A DNA stretch of 64,000 bases from Nocardioides bruguierae. GTDB lineage: Bacteria > Actinomycetota > Actinomycetes > Propionibacteriales > Nocardioidaceae. The stretch spans positions 1 to 64,000 of the forward strand of contig NZ_JAMOIL010000013.1 in assembly GCF_023656415.1 (NCBI RefSeq), written 5' to 3'. Every line of letters starts with the position of its first letter. Position 1 is the first letter of the stretch. The notes under the pieces were generated by a model, which was not told the origin of the DNA, searched no databases, and was given only the letters and a program-made list of their open reading frames with translations. Positions 32,377 through 39,931 of this stretch are shown here, one piece after another. Made by a program: the position numbers and the translations under genes.

Positions 32377-33207
32377 TCAGCCCTTGACGGCCCCGCCGGC
32401 CATGCCCTTCATGACCTTCTGGTTCAGGAAGAGGTAGAGCGCGAGGGTGCCGAAGACGTTGATGCAGATGGCGGCGAACAGCGGCCCGTACTGGGTCTGG
32501 CCGAACTCGCCGGTGAAGTTGAGCAGGCCGGCCTGGATGGTGCGCAGGTCGTCGCTGCTGGTGAAGGTGAGCGCGATGAGCAGGTCGTTCCAGATGAAGA
32601 AGAACTGCACCAGCGCCACGGTGACCACGGCGTTGCGGACCATCGGGAAGCCGACGAGGAAGAACGCCTTGTAGATGGAGGCGCCGTCGAGCACGGCCGC
32701 CTCGAAGATCTCGCGTGGCACCGCACGGAAGTAGGTGGCCATCATGAACACGGTCAGCGGGAGGCCGATCGCGCAGTAGGTGATGAACAGCGGCCACAGG
32801 GTGCCGGTGATGCCGATCTCGAAGTACGCGGTGAACAGCGGCAGCAGGATCATCTGCGCCGGCACCATGATCCCGAGCAGGAACATCAGCAGCACGGTGT
32901 TGCGGCCCTTCCAGACCATCACCTCCAGCGCGAAGCCCGCCGCCGTGCCGGCCAGGACGATCACGGCGAGCGCCGGGAAGACCGTGATGACGGAGTTGCG
33001 GACGTAGGTCGCGAGGTTGCCGTCGGTCCAGGCGCTGGCGTAGTTGCTCCACACCCACTCCTGGGGCAGCGACCAGGCGCTGTTGTTGAGGAACTCCTCC
33101 TGCGTCTTGAGCGAGCCGAAGAACATCCACACCAACGGGTAGACGACGGCCACGAACATGATCGCGACGAGCAGCCGGGCGGGCAGCTGGGTGACGAACG
33201 AGCGCAT
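32377..33207 (-). CDS. CUT1 sugar ABC transporter permease 2 (MalG-like)
   Basis: A 276-residue inner-membrane permease, ATG 33207 with GGAGG just upstream. It has six predicted helices and the MalG-type EAA loop (EIFEAAVLDGASIYKAFFLV), which docks on the MsmX/MalK-type ATPase. It ends KVMKGMAGGAVKG, the usual C-terminal motif. The gap to permease 1 is 2 nt, so the two are translationally coupled. No ATPase gene is in the operon; such importers commonly share a genome-wide ATPase. Confidence 0.93.
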   Translation of the reverse strand: MRSFVTQLPARLLVAIMFVAVVYPLVWMFFGSLKTQEEFLNNSAWSLPQEWVWSNYASAWTDGNLATYVRNSVITVFPALAVIVLAGTAAGFALEVMVWKGRNTVLLMFLLGIMVPAQMILLPLFTAYFEIGITGTLWPLFITYCAIGLPLTVFMMATYFRAVPREIFEAAVLDGASIYKAFFLVGFPMVRNAVVTVALVQFFFIWNDLLIALTFTSSDDLRTIQAGLLNFTGEFGQTQYGPLFAAICINVFGTLALYLFLNQKVMKGMAGGAVKG

Positions 33208-33209
33208 GA

Positions 33210-34094
33210 TCAGGCCTCCGTGACGTCGCGCCGCGCGGAGCGGAAGACGAAGATCGTGAACAGCAGCGACAGGATGGTGAGCAGCAGCGCGATCGAGGCG
33301 CCGTAGCCGTAGTCGCCGTAGCTGAACGACGTGCGGAACATGTAGAGCGTGAGCGGCGCGGTCTCCGTGCCGGGTCCGCCGTTGGTGAGGGCGACGATCG
33401 AGTCGAAGACCTTCAGCGTGCCGTTGATCGAGAAGATCAGCGAGGAGAGCAGCACCGGCATCGACAGCGGGATGATGATGTGCCGGATCATCTGGAAGGT
33501 GCTGGCGCCCTCCATCCGCGCGGACTCCATGACGTCCTCGGGGATGTCGACCAGGCCGGTGTAGAGCAGGACGGCGTAGAAGCCGGCCGAGCGCCACAGG
33601 TCCATCAGGATGATCACCCAGAAGGCGCTCATCCCGGAGCCGAAGAAGTCCATCGGCTCCGAGCCCAGTGCCAGGAGCATCTCGTTGACCGGGCCGGTGT
33701 TCGGCGCGATCTCGAAGAACTTCTGGAACATCAGGGCCACCGCGACCGTGGGCAGCACGATCGGGAAGAACAGCAGCGTGCGGATCAGCGAGGACGCCCG
33801 CTTGAGCACGAACACGTACAGCAGGGCCAGGCCGTAGCCGAGCGCCACCTGCGTGGTGGTGAGCACGAGGGCGTACTTGATGGTGAAGACCAGCGACTGG
33901 TGCACCTGCTCGTCGCCCCACAGCCGCGTGAGGTTGTCGACGCCGACGTAGCTGAAGCCGGTGATGGCGTTGCCGTCGAACAGCGAGTACCCGAGCGAGA
34001 CGAGCACCGGGATCATCATCACCAGCGTGTAGACCAGCATGGCCGGCCCGAGGAGGACCAGGACCGCCTTCCGGTCGCCGAGGACGCGTTCCAC
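33210..34094 (-). CDS. CUT1 sugar ABC transporter permease 1 (MalF-like)
   Basis: A 294-residue permease from GTG 34094, beginning MERVLGDRKAVLVLLGPAML. It has six helices and an EAA-type loop (EDVMESARMEGASTFQMIRH). It forms the membrane channel with permease 2. It is separated from the upstream solute-binding-protein gene by 117 bp that contain a strong hairpin, which should lower permease relative to binding-protein expression. Confidence 0.93.
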   Translation of the reverse strand: MERVLGDRKAVLVLLGPAMLVYTLVMMIPVLVSLGYSLFDGNAITGFSYVGVDNLTRLWGDEQVHQSLVFTIKYALVLTTTQVALGYGLALLYVFVLKRASSLIRTLLFFPIVLPTVAVALMFQKFFEIAPNTGPVNEMLLALGSEPMDFFGSGMSAFWVIILMDLWRSAGFYAVLLYTGLVDIPEDVMESARMEGASTFQMIRHIIIPLSMPVLLSSLIFSINGTLKVFDSIVALTNGGPGTETAPLTLYMFRTSFSYGDYGYGASIALLLTILSLLFTIFVFRSARRDVTEA

Positions 34095-34174
34095 TTCAAC
34101 CTGCTCTCTCCGGGTCGCCGCCCGTGGGCGGCAGGGTCAGGGGGGCCGGGCGTCGGGGGTGCCCGGCGGGTGCC

Positions 34175-34202
34175 GGTCCCCCGGGGGCACGCCCGGGGGA
34201 CC
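34175..34202 (-). terminator. Intra-operon hairpin (attenuator-like)
   Basis: GGTCCCCCGGG (34175-34185) and CCCGGGGGACC (34192-34202) pair perfectly over 11 bp with a 6-nt loop. It lies 9 bp after the binding-protein stop. Partial termination or mRNA stabilisation here is common between binding-protein and permease genes. Confidence 0.7.
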
Positions 34203-34211
34203 AGCCTGTCG

Positions 34212-35528
34212 TCACTCGCTGTCGAGCGCCGACTGGACGGTGGACATGAAGTCCTCGGCCGAGGTGTTGCCGGAGACGAACGAGGCCGCGTTGGTCTGGC
34301 CGACGTTGGTGGCCTGGGCCCCGAAGAGGGCCTCGAACCAGAGCACGGAACTGTCGGCGGCCGCGACCTGGTCGGAGACCTCCCGGGTCAGCGGGTCGAG
34401 CTCCACGTCGGAGTTCACGGTGAAGCCGGAGACCATGTCCTGCACCTCGAGCGCGGCGGCGCCCCAGTTCTCGGAGATGCAGGTCAGCCAGTCGCCGACC
34501 TCGGAGTTGTACTGCTTGGCCGAGAAGGTCATCGGCAGGCCCACGTTCGCGGGCGTCTGCTCGGCCGACCCGGCGCCGCCCTCGACGTCGGGGAACGGGA
34601 AGTAGCCGATGCTGTCGTTGCCGATCTTGTTGAGGTCCTCGTCGGAGAAGTTCGAGAGCACCCAGCTGCCCATGTAGAGCATGCCGGCGTCGCCGCTCAT
34701 GAACGTGTTGACGGCGGTGTCGTAGTCGATGGAGCCGAGGCCCTGGCCGAACCAGCCCTGCTCGCCGAGGTCGGCGACGGCCTGCGCGCCGCCCACGTAC
34801 TCGGGGTCGGTCAGCGCCGCGTCACCGTCGGCCACGGCCTGGAGGGCGTCGGGGCCGAGCTCGCGGAAGAGGTAGCCGGAGACCAGGCGGGTCAGCGGCC
34901 AGCCCTGCTCACCGGAGGCGGAGAACGGCTGGACGCCGGCGGCGTCGAGCTGCTCGGCGGCGTCGACCATCTCGTCCCAGGTGGTCGGCACGGCGATGCC
35001 CAGCTCGTCGAAGAGCTCGGTGTTGTACCAGAAACCCTCGATGTTGTACTGGTACGGCAGGACGTTGAAGCCGCCGTAGAGGGTCTCGATCGTGGAGATC
35101 GCCGCCGGCGAGATGTCGTCGATGACGCCGAGGTCGGTGAGCGTCTCGTCGAAGTCGAGCAGCTGACCCGCCTCGTCCAGCGTCTTGACGAGCTCGGGGG
35201 TGTTGCCCGCGGCGAAGGAGACGGGCAGCGCGTCCTGCCCGGCGAGCAGCTGGAGCTGCTGGTCGAGCTGGGTCTGCGGGATGGTCTCGATCTCGAGCGG
35301 GAGCGCGTCGTTCTCGGCGGAGCACTGGTCCGCGGCGAGCGACTCCAGCACCGGCGGGATGTTGGTGTTCTCGCTGTTGATCAGGAACGAGAACGCCTCC
35401 GGGTCGCCCTCGCCGGACGCGGAGTCCGAGCTGCCGCCACAGGCGGCGAGCGTGGTCAGCGAGGCGACGGCGAGGCCGACCCCGACGATCGTGGACCGGC
35501 GGCGCCGGCGAGTTCCCCAGGTGTTCAC
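34212..35528 (-). CDS. Sugar ABC transporter substrate-binding lipoprotein
   Basis: A 438-residue lipoprotein from GTG 35528, with AGGGAGAA upstream. The signal has Arg residues (TRRRRRS), a hydrophobic core and the lipobox LAAC with Cys30, so the mature protein is lipid-anchored outside the membrane. The rest is a cluster-B/family-1 sugar-binding fold (GFWYNTELFDELGIAVPTTW, GDAGMLYMGSW). The ligand is probably a rhamnose-containing saccharide, inferred from the GH78 gene in the operon. It is the first gene of the operon and is preceded by a promoter and a LacI-type operator. Confidence 0.93.
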   Translation of the reverse strand: MNTWGTRRRRRSTIVGVGLAVASLTTLAACGGSSDSASGEGDPEAFSFLINSENTNIPPVLESLAADQCSAENDALPLEIETIPQTQLDQQLQLLAGQDALPVSFAAGNTPELVKTLDEAGQLLDFDETLTDLGVIDDISPAAISTIETLYGGFNVLPYQYNIEGFWYNTELFDELGIAVPTTWDEMVDAAEQLDAAGVQPFSASGEQGWPLTRLVSGYLFRELGPDALQAVADGDAALTDPEYVGGAQAVADLGEQGWFGQGLGSIDYDTAVNTFMSGDAGMLYMGSWVLSNFSDEDLNKIGNDSIGYFPFPDVEGGAGSAEQTPANVGLPMTFSAKQYNSEVGDWLTCISENWGAAALEVQDMVSGFTVNSDVELDPLTREVSDQVAAADSSVLWFEALFGAQATNVGQTNAASFVSGNTSAEDFMSTVQSALDSE

Positions 35529-35559
35529 AAGCTTCTCCCTTGATCGCTCGCGCTCTGGA

Positions 35560-35573
35560 TTGAAGCGCTTCAA
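35560..35573. promoter_or_regulatory. LacI-family operator
   Basis: TTGAAGCGCTTCAA is a perfect 14-bp palindrome with the central CG typical of LacI/GalR operators. It begins about 2 bp after the predicted transcription start of the leftward operon, so repressor bound here would block initiation. It lies about 190 bp from the divergent lacI-type gene. Confidence 0.85.
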
Positions 35574-35581
35574 TATTCGTG

Positions 35582-35611
35582 ACCGTAGCCACACGGCCGA
35601 CGTGGTGTCAA
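35582..35611 (-). promoter_or_regulatory. Sigma-70-type promoter of rhamnoside operon
   Basis: On the minus strand, TTGACA (35611-35606) and TACGGT (35587-35582) are 18 bp apart. The transcript would start near 35575, immediately before the operator, giving a leader of about 45 nt. Confidence 0.7.
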
Positions 35612-35760
35612 CCACATCTCGCGAACTCGTCGGGCGGTGGGGCCTTCGGGCTAGAGTCCGGGGTCCAACGGCACCGGCCTGCGCCGCAGGGCCGGGCGAG
35701 GCGCCCGGGAGGCCGGTCGCAGGGGCCGTCAGCAGAGCGAGAACACGCAGGTGAGAGGGG

Positions 35761-36792
35761 GTGGAGGAGCTGGCCGAGAGCAACGGGCGCCGCAGCGTCC
35801 GCATGGCCGACGTCGCCGCCCACGCGGGCGTCGCGCTGGGCACCGTCAGCCACGTCCTCAACCACCCCGAGAAGGTCTCCCCGCACACGCTGGAACGAGT
35901 CCGCCGCTCCATCGACGAGCTCGGTTTCGTGCCCAACTCGCGGGCCCGCGCGCTGGCCGCCGGCACCAGCTCGATGATCGCCTTCATCGTCATCGACCTG
36001 GGCAACTCGTTCTTCCTCGACATGGCCCGCGGGGCCGAGCTCGAGGCGCAGGAACGCGGTCTGAACCTCGTCCTCGCCAACTGCGACATGAACACCGACA
36101 AGGAGCTCGTCTACCTGTCGCTGTTCGACGCCGAGCGCATGGCCGGGGTGCTCATCGCACCGCTGCCGAGCAGCGCGGACGACCAGTGGCGACTCCAGGA
36201 GTGGCAGAGCGACGTGGTGGCGCTCAACGTGGACGCCTCGGGGCGCGGCTGCTGCGTCACCACCGACGACGAGCTCGGGGGCTACCTGGCCGCGCAGCAC
36301 CTGATCGAGGCCGGGTGCCGGCGGCTGCTGTTCACCGGTGGTCCGTTCTCGCTGCTGCCCATCGCGGACCGGTACCGGGGCGCGCAGAGGGCCGTCGCCG
36401 AGGCGGACGGGGTGAGCCTGGAGCTGCTCCGCACCCTCCAGACCAAGCCGGCCGACGGCCGCAAGGTCGGCGACGCGCTGGCCGCGCGCGCGGCGGACGC
36501 GCGCCCGGACGGGGTGCTGGCGGCCACCGACCTCATCGCCTTCGGCATCATCGAGGCGCTCGGCGTGCAAGGGGTCTCGGTGCCCGACGACGTGAAGGTC
36601 ATCGGCTACGACAACAACCGCCAGGCGTGGGAGTCCACGGTGCCGATCTCGACCATGGCGCAGCCGGGCGAGGAGATGGGCCGGCACGCGGTGCGGCTCC
36701 TCGTGGACGAGATCCGCAACCCCGGCTCGCACGAGCACGAGCACGTGCGGCTCACGCCGACGCTGATCGCCCGGGAGAGCACCGGCACCTGA
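35761..36792 (+). CDS. LacI-family transcriptional repressor
   Basis: A 343-residue regulator. The N-terminal helix-turn-helix reads VRMADVAAHAGVALGTVSHVLN, with the hinge helix at RARALAAG, followed by a periplasmic-binding-type effector domain. It most likely represses the divergent importer-rhamnosidase operon through the palindrome at 35560-35573 and responds to a rhamnose-derived sugar (inference). GTG 35761 follows GAGAGGGG closely. The downstream lipid-kinase-like gene is on the same strand but unrelated in function. Confidence 0.93.
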   Translation: MEELAESNGRRSVRMADVAAHAGVALGTVSHVLNHPEKVSPHTLERVRRSIDELGFVPNSRARALAAGTSSMIAFIVIDLGNSFFLDMARGAELEAQERGLNLVLANCDMNTDKELVYLSLFDAERMAGVLIAPLPSSADDQWRLQEWQSDVVALNVDASGRGCCVTTDDELGGYLAAQHLIEAGCRRLLFTGGPFSLLPIADRYRGAQRAVAEADGVSLELLRTLQTKPADGRKVGDALAARAADARPDGVLAATDLIAFGIIEALGVQGVSVPDDVKVIGYDNNRQAWESTVPISTMAQPGEEMGRHAVRLLVDEIRNPGSHEHEHVRLTPTLIARESTGT

Positions 36793-36864
36793 GCCGTGCT
36801 GCGGCCGGCGTCCCGTCTGGACGGGGTGAGGCGCCGCGTCCGCACGCTCTGGGAGCCTGCCCGC

Positions 36865-37824
36865 GTGAGCGAGCCCCAGGTCGGCGTCCCCGTCGTCGTC
36901 GTGAACCCGATCAAGGTCGAGGACCTCGAGGAGGTGCGCTCCTGCCTGGCCGCCGTGGCCGCCGAGCTCGGCGTGCCCGAGCCGCGCCTGGTGGAGACCA
37001 CCGAGGACGACCCCGGCTTCGGCCAGACCCGCGACGCCGTCGACTCCGGCGCCTCCGTGGTCTGCGCGCTGGGCGGGGACGGCACCGTGCGCGCCGTTGC
37101 CCAGGAGCTGGCCGGCAGCGGCGTGCCGCTCGGTCTGCTGCCCGGTGGCACCGGCAACCTGCTCGCCCGCAACCTCGACCTGCCCGTGACCTCCCTGGGG
37201 GACGCGGCCCGGGTGGCGCTCGGCTCCTCGACCCGCACCATCGACCTGGGCTGGCTGGTCGCCGACCCGGCGCCCGGCCAGTCACCCGACCTCGCCGACC
37301 CGCAGCCGCCGGCACCGGCCGACAACGTGCACGCGTTCGCGGTGATGGCGGGCCTCGGCTTCGACGCCCACGTCATGGACGACGCCCCGGAGGACGTGAA
37401 GGCCAAGGCCGGCTGGGCCGCCTACGTGGCCAGCGGCGCCCAGCACCTCATCGACGATCCCTTCGACCTGGAGGTCTGGCTCGACGGCGGCGAGCCGTCG
37501 CACGTCGAGGCCCGCACCGTGGTCGTCGGCTCCTGCGGCGAGCTCACCGGAGGCGTGGTGCTGCTCCCCGACGCCGAGGTGGACGACGGCTGCCTCGACG
37601 TGGCCGTGCTGACGCCGAAGGGCCTCTTCGACTGGGTCGGCACCGCCGCCCGCGTGCTCGTGGGCCACAGGAAGGACGGTCCGTCGCTGGAGCGCTCGCG
37701 GGCCAAGGTCGTGCACCTGCGCACCCCGTCGCCGCAGCCCTGCGAGGTGGACGGCGACGTGCTCGGCGAGGCCACCGAGACGGTGTTCGTCGTCCAGCCG
37801 GGCGCACTGGTCGTCCGCGCCTGA
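36865..37824 (+). CDS. Diacylglycerol kinase-family lipid kinase
   Basis: A 319-residue kinase-like protein with the two hallmark motifs of the DAGK catalytic fold: GGDGTVRAVAQEL and PGGTGNLLARNL. The C-terminal half is the beta-sandwich domain of YegS/DgkB-type proteins (EVDGDVLGEATETVFVVQPGA). The substrate could be diacylglycerol, sphingosine-like lipid or a polyprenol. GTG 36865 has GGGAG 9 nt upstream; an alternative GTG at 36796 lies just 3 bp after the lacI stop and would add 23 basic residues. It is followed by dispersed repeats. Confidence 0.85.
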   Translation: MSEPQVGVPVVVVNPIKVEDLEEVRSCLAAVAAELGVPEPRLVETTEDDPGFGQTRDAVDSGASVVCALGGDGTVRAVAQELAGSGVPLGLLPGGTGNLLARNLDLPVTSLGDAARVALGSSTRTIDLGWLVADPAPGQSPDLADPQPPAPADNVHAFAVMAGLGFDAHVMDDAPEDVKAKAGWAAYVASGAQHLIDDPFDLEVWLDGGEPSHVEARTVVVGSCGELTGGVVLLPDAEVDDGCLDVAVLTPKGLFDWVGTAARVLVGHRKDGPSLERSRAKVVHLRTPSPQPCEVDGDVLGEATETVFVVQPGALVVRA

Positions 37825-37830
37825 CCCCTG

Positions 37831-37911
37831 CCGGCCGGAGGTTGAGGAAGGACGAAGTCCTGTGCCGGCCGGAGGTTGAGGAAGGACGAAGTCCTGTCTC
37901 GAGACCACCGG
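37831..37911. repeat. Dispersed actinobacterial repeat, 1.3 units plus duplication
   Basis: A 33-nt unit (CCGGCCGGAGGTTGAGGAAG at its 5' end) occurs at 37831 and again at 37865, with a 34-nt period. The second copy continues into GTCCTGTCTCGAGACCACCGG. The 43-nt stretch 37869-37911 matches, in reverse orientation, the hairpin repeat at 56879-56934 with only a few changes. It lies between the kinase gene and the convergent nucleotidyltransferase gene. Confidence 0.8.
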
Positions 37912-37940
37912 CTCCTGACGATCCTCGAGACCGCCGAACC

Positions 37941-38585
37941 CTAGATCTCGGCCAGCCAGGGATGCTCGGGGTCGAGGAACGACAGCGTCTCGTGCAGCCA
38001 CGCCCGGGCGGTGCTGCCGAGCAGCGGGAGGGCGGCGCGCAGGTCGGCCTCGTCCTGCGGTCGTCGGCCGGGCGCCTTGTAGAGCAGCTGGATCTCGGGG
38101 CGTAGGTAGGGAACACCGTCCACGCTGGTCAGCGCCTCGGCCATGGGCATGCGGATGCGCTCGTCTCGCCGGTAGACCCACTCCCGCGCGCTGCCCGGCC
38201 CGACGAGCACGTCGTACTCCCAGGGGTGCCGCGCGCTGGGGCGTGTCCAGAGCTGGACGCACCCGTCGGGCAGCACCTCGGCGGCGGTGCCGTCCGGGCG
38301 GTCGTCCGGCAGCAGGGGCGCCAGCGCACCGCTGGTCGCGCTCCAGCAGTCCAGCCGCCCGGCCACGTGCCGTCGGAACAGAGGTAGCTCGTCACCGAGG
38401 ACGGCCAGGTCGAGGTCGTGGTGGCCGCGGTGCGGGCCGGTGAGCGCCTCGACCGCGTACCCGCCGGCGACCCACCAGGTGCCCGGGTAGCCGGTCATCA
38501 GGGCCACGGCGTCCGTCGGGGTGCGACCGGCCCAGTCGCCGTAGAGCGCGGTGAAGGCGTCGTCCGAGAGGTCGTTGACGCCCAT
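37941..38585 (-). CDS. Nucleotidyltransferase-fold protein (LinB/ANT-like)
   Basis: A 214-residue protein with the minimal nucleotidyltransferase core: TWWVAGGYAVEALTGPHRGH followed by HDLDLAVLG, giving the GG and paired Asp metal ligands. A later EYDVLVGPGS provides the third acidic strand. This resembles lincosamide/aminoglycoside nucleotidyltransferase-like proteins, but most chromosomal members have no shown resistance role. ATG 38585 is the natural start. It is divergent from nothing close by; the neighbour at 38620 is on the same strand. Confidence 0.72.
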   Translation of the reverse strand: MGVNDLSDDAFTALYGDWAGRTPTDAVALMTGYPGTWWVAGGYAVEALTGPHRGHHDLDLAVLGDELPLFRRHVAGRLDCWSATSGALAPLLPDDRPDGTAAEVLPDGCVQLWTRPSARHPWEYDVLVGPGSAREWVYRRDERIRMPMAEALTSVDGVPYLRPEIQLLYKAPGRRPQDEADLRAALPLLGSTARAWLHETLSFLDPEHPWLAEI

Positions 38586-38619
38586 GTGGCAACCCTACGG
38601 CGGCCGGGCCGCCCCACGC

Positions 38620-39360
38620 TCAGCGCTCGACGGCTGCGTCGACGGCCAGGAGGTCGTTCTCGAAGCCGGCCCCGGGCGTGACGCCACCCAGCTCACGGAC
38701 GCGGACGGCCACCCCGGTGGCCACGTCGACGGCGACGTCGAAGGCCTCGGGGTAGGCGCGCTCCTGCCAGTCGTGCGGGACGTTCTCCTCGCCCTCGGAG
38801 AACAGGCCCGCCACGCTGGGCAGCAGCTCGCAGCAGTCCCCTCCGCAGCGGGGCAGGTAGCCGTCGTGCGGCCGCAGCGTCGCGGCCCAGGTGGGCCTGC
38901 CGTCCCGCTGCTCGACCCGGACGTCGCTCATCTCCACGCCCGCCGCGAGCTCCACGGGGTCGAGCATCGCCACCCAGCGGAAGCTCCCGACCAGCGGGTC
39001 GTCGTAGTCGACCCAGCGTGGTCCCACCCGGCCCGGGCGCGTCAGCACCAGGCCGTCGTCGCGTCGTTCGGGCTCGACCTCCTGGGGCGAGAGCCCCGGA
39101 CCGGGCTCGATGGCCGGCGCACCGGCGCCGATGGACATCGTCACCCGGCTGTAGGGCACCCCCGTCTCGACGCCGGACGCGTCACCGCGGACCCAGCGCG
39201 TCCACCCCGGCCGCACGACCCACGCCTCGGTGTCACCCCCGGGACGCTCCTTGCCACCCACCTCACGGTGGACGAGGTGCAGCGTCGTCCAGCGCCACGG
39301 CGAGGACCGACACAGTGCGCGGAGGTCGTCCGCGGTCGGATGGGCCGGCAGGGCGGTCAT
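38620..39360 (-). CDS. Conserved hypothetical protein (246 aa)
   Basis: A 246-residue soluble protein beginning MTALPAHPTADDLRALCRSS. It is rich in Trp and charged residues (PWRWTTLHLVHREVGG, GWTRWVRGDASG), with a paired-Cys GGDCCELLP stretch. There is no signal peptide, transmembrane segment or recognised motif. ATG 39360 is preferred, with CACCCT 6 nt upstream fitting a leaderless transcript; the longer frame to 39429 is unsupported. Possibly a DUF-type protein of actinobacteria; function unknown. Confidence 0.6.
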   Translation of the reverse strand: MTALPAHPTADDLRALCRSSPWRWTTLHLVHREVGGKERPGGDTEAWVVRPGWTRWVRGDASGVETGVPYSRVTMSIGAGAPAIEPGPGLSPQEVEPERRDDGLVLTRPGRVGPRWVDYDDPLVGSFRWVAMLDPVELAAGVEMSDVRVEQRDGRPTWAATLRPHDGYLPRCGGDCCELLPSVAGLFSEGEENVPHDWQERAYPEAFDVAVDVATGVAVRVRELGGVTPGAGFENDLLAVDAAVER

Positions 39361-39448
39361 GACTCGAGGGTGACCGGAGGGCGGGCCCGGCGCCACTGGT
39401 TTCACGTGCAACCAACCACCGCTCGCCACACCGTCACGGTGCCTGGGG

Positions 39449-39823
39449 TCAGAGAGCCTGGACGCGCTCCACCGGGCGGCGCTTCGGCATCAGCGTGCGG
39501 AGGAACAGGGCCAACGCCTGCCACCCGACGTAGAGGCCGGTACCGAGCGCCGCGCCCCACACCAGGACGGGACCGCCGAAGCCGTCGATCTGACCCAGCA
39601 GCACGGCCCAGAGCAGCGCGCTCGCGAGACCGGGCAGCGCCCAGACGAGCGTCGCCTGCCGGATCGTCATCGTCTCCCTCCGGTAGGCGCGGGCGAGGAA
39701 AGTGGACGCGGCGAGCACGTACGGGACGCCGAGCAACAGCAGCGGCCAGGCTCCCAGAGGGACGAGCAGCGCCAGGCCGAGCCCGCCGGCCACCAGGTTG
39801 CTGATCAGGATGTCGCGTCGCAC
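39449..39823 (-). CDS. Small four-helix membrane protein (124 aa)
   Basis: A 124-residue protein with four hydrophobic segments (LVAGGLGLALLVPLGAWPL, LLLGVPYVLAASTFL, ATLVWALPGLASALLWAVLL, GPVLVWGAALGTGLYVGWQ) and a basic C-terminus. The GTG start 39823 has GGAGG upstream. No family is recognised. It lies about 110 bp upstream of the dnaB stop region on the same strand as dnaB; expression is probably independent. Confidence 0.6.
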   Translation of the reverse strand: MRRDILISNLVAGGLGLALLVPLGAWPLLLLGVPYVLAASTFLARAYRRETMTIRQATLVWALPGLASALLWAVLLGQIDGFGGPVLVWGAALGTGLYVGWQALALFLRTLMPKRRPVERVQAL

Positions 39824-39931
39824 CGAGCACCTCCGAGCACCGCCCGGAGCGTCCGGTCGGGCATGCCTGACACTACTCCCGCCGCACGGTCTCGGCTCCC
39901 AGAAGTGCAGGTCAGCCGTGTCTGGTCGGTC

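Noticed and set aside
37941..38585. An antibiotic-resistance nucleotidyltransferase
   Set aside because: The fold motif is present, but there is no mobile context or close match to a characterised resistance enzyme that can be recognised by eye.
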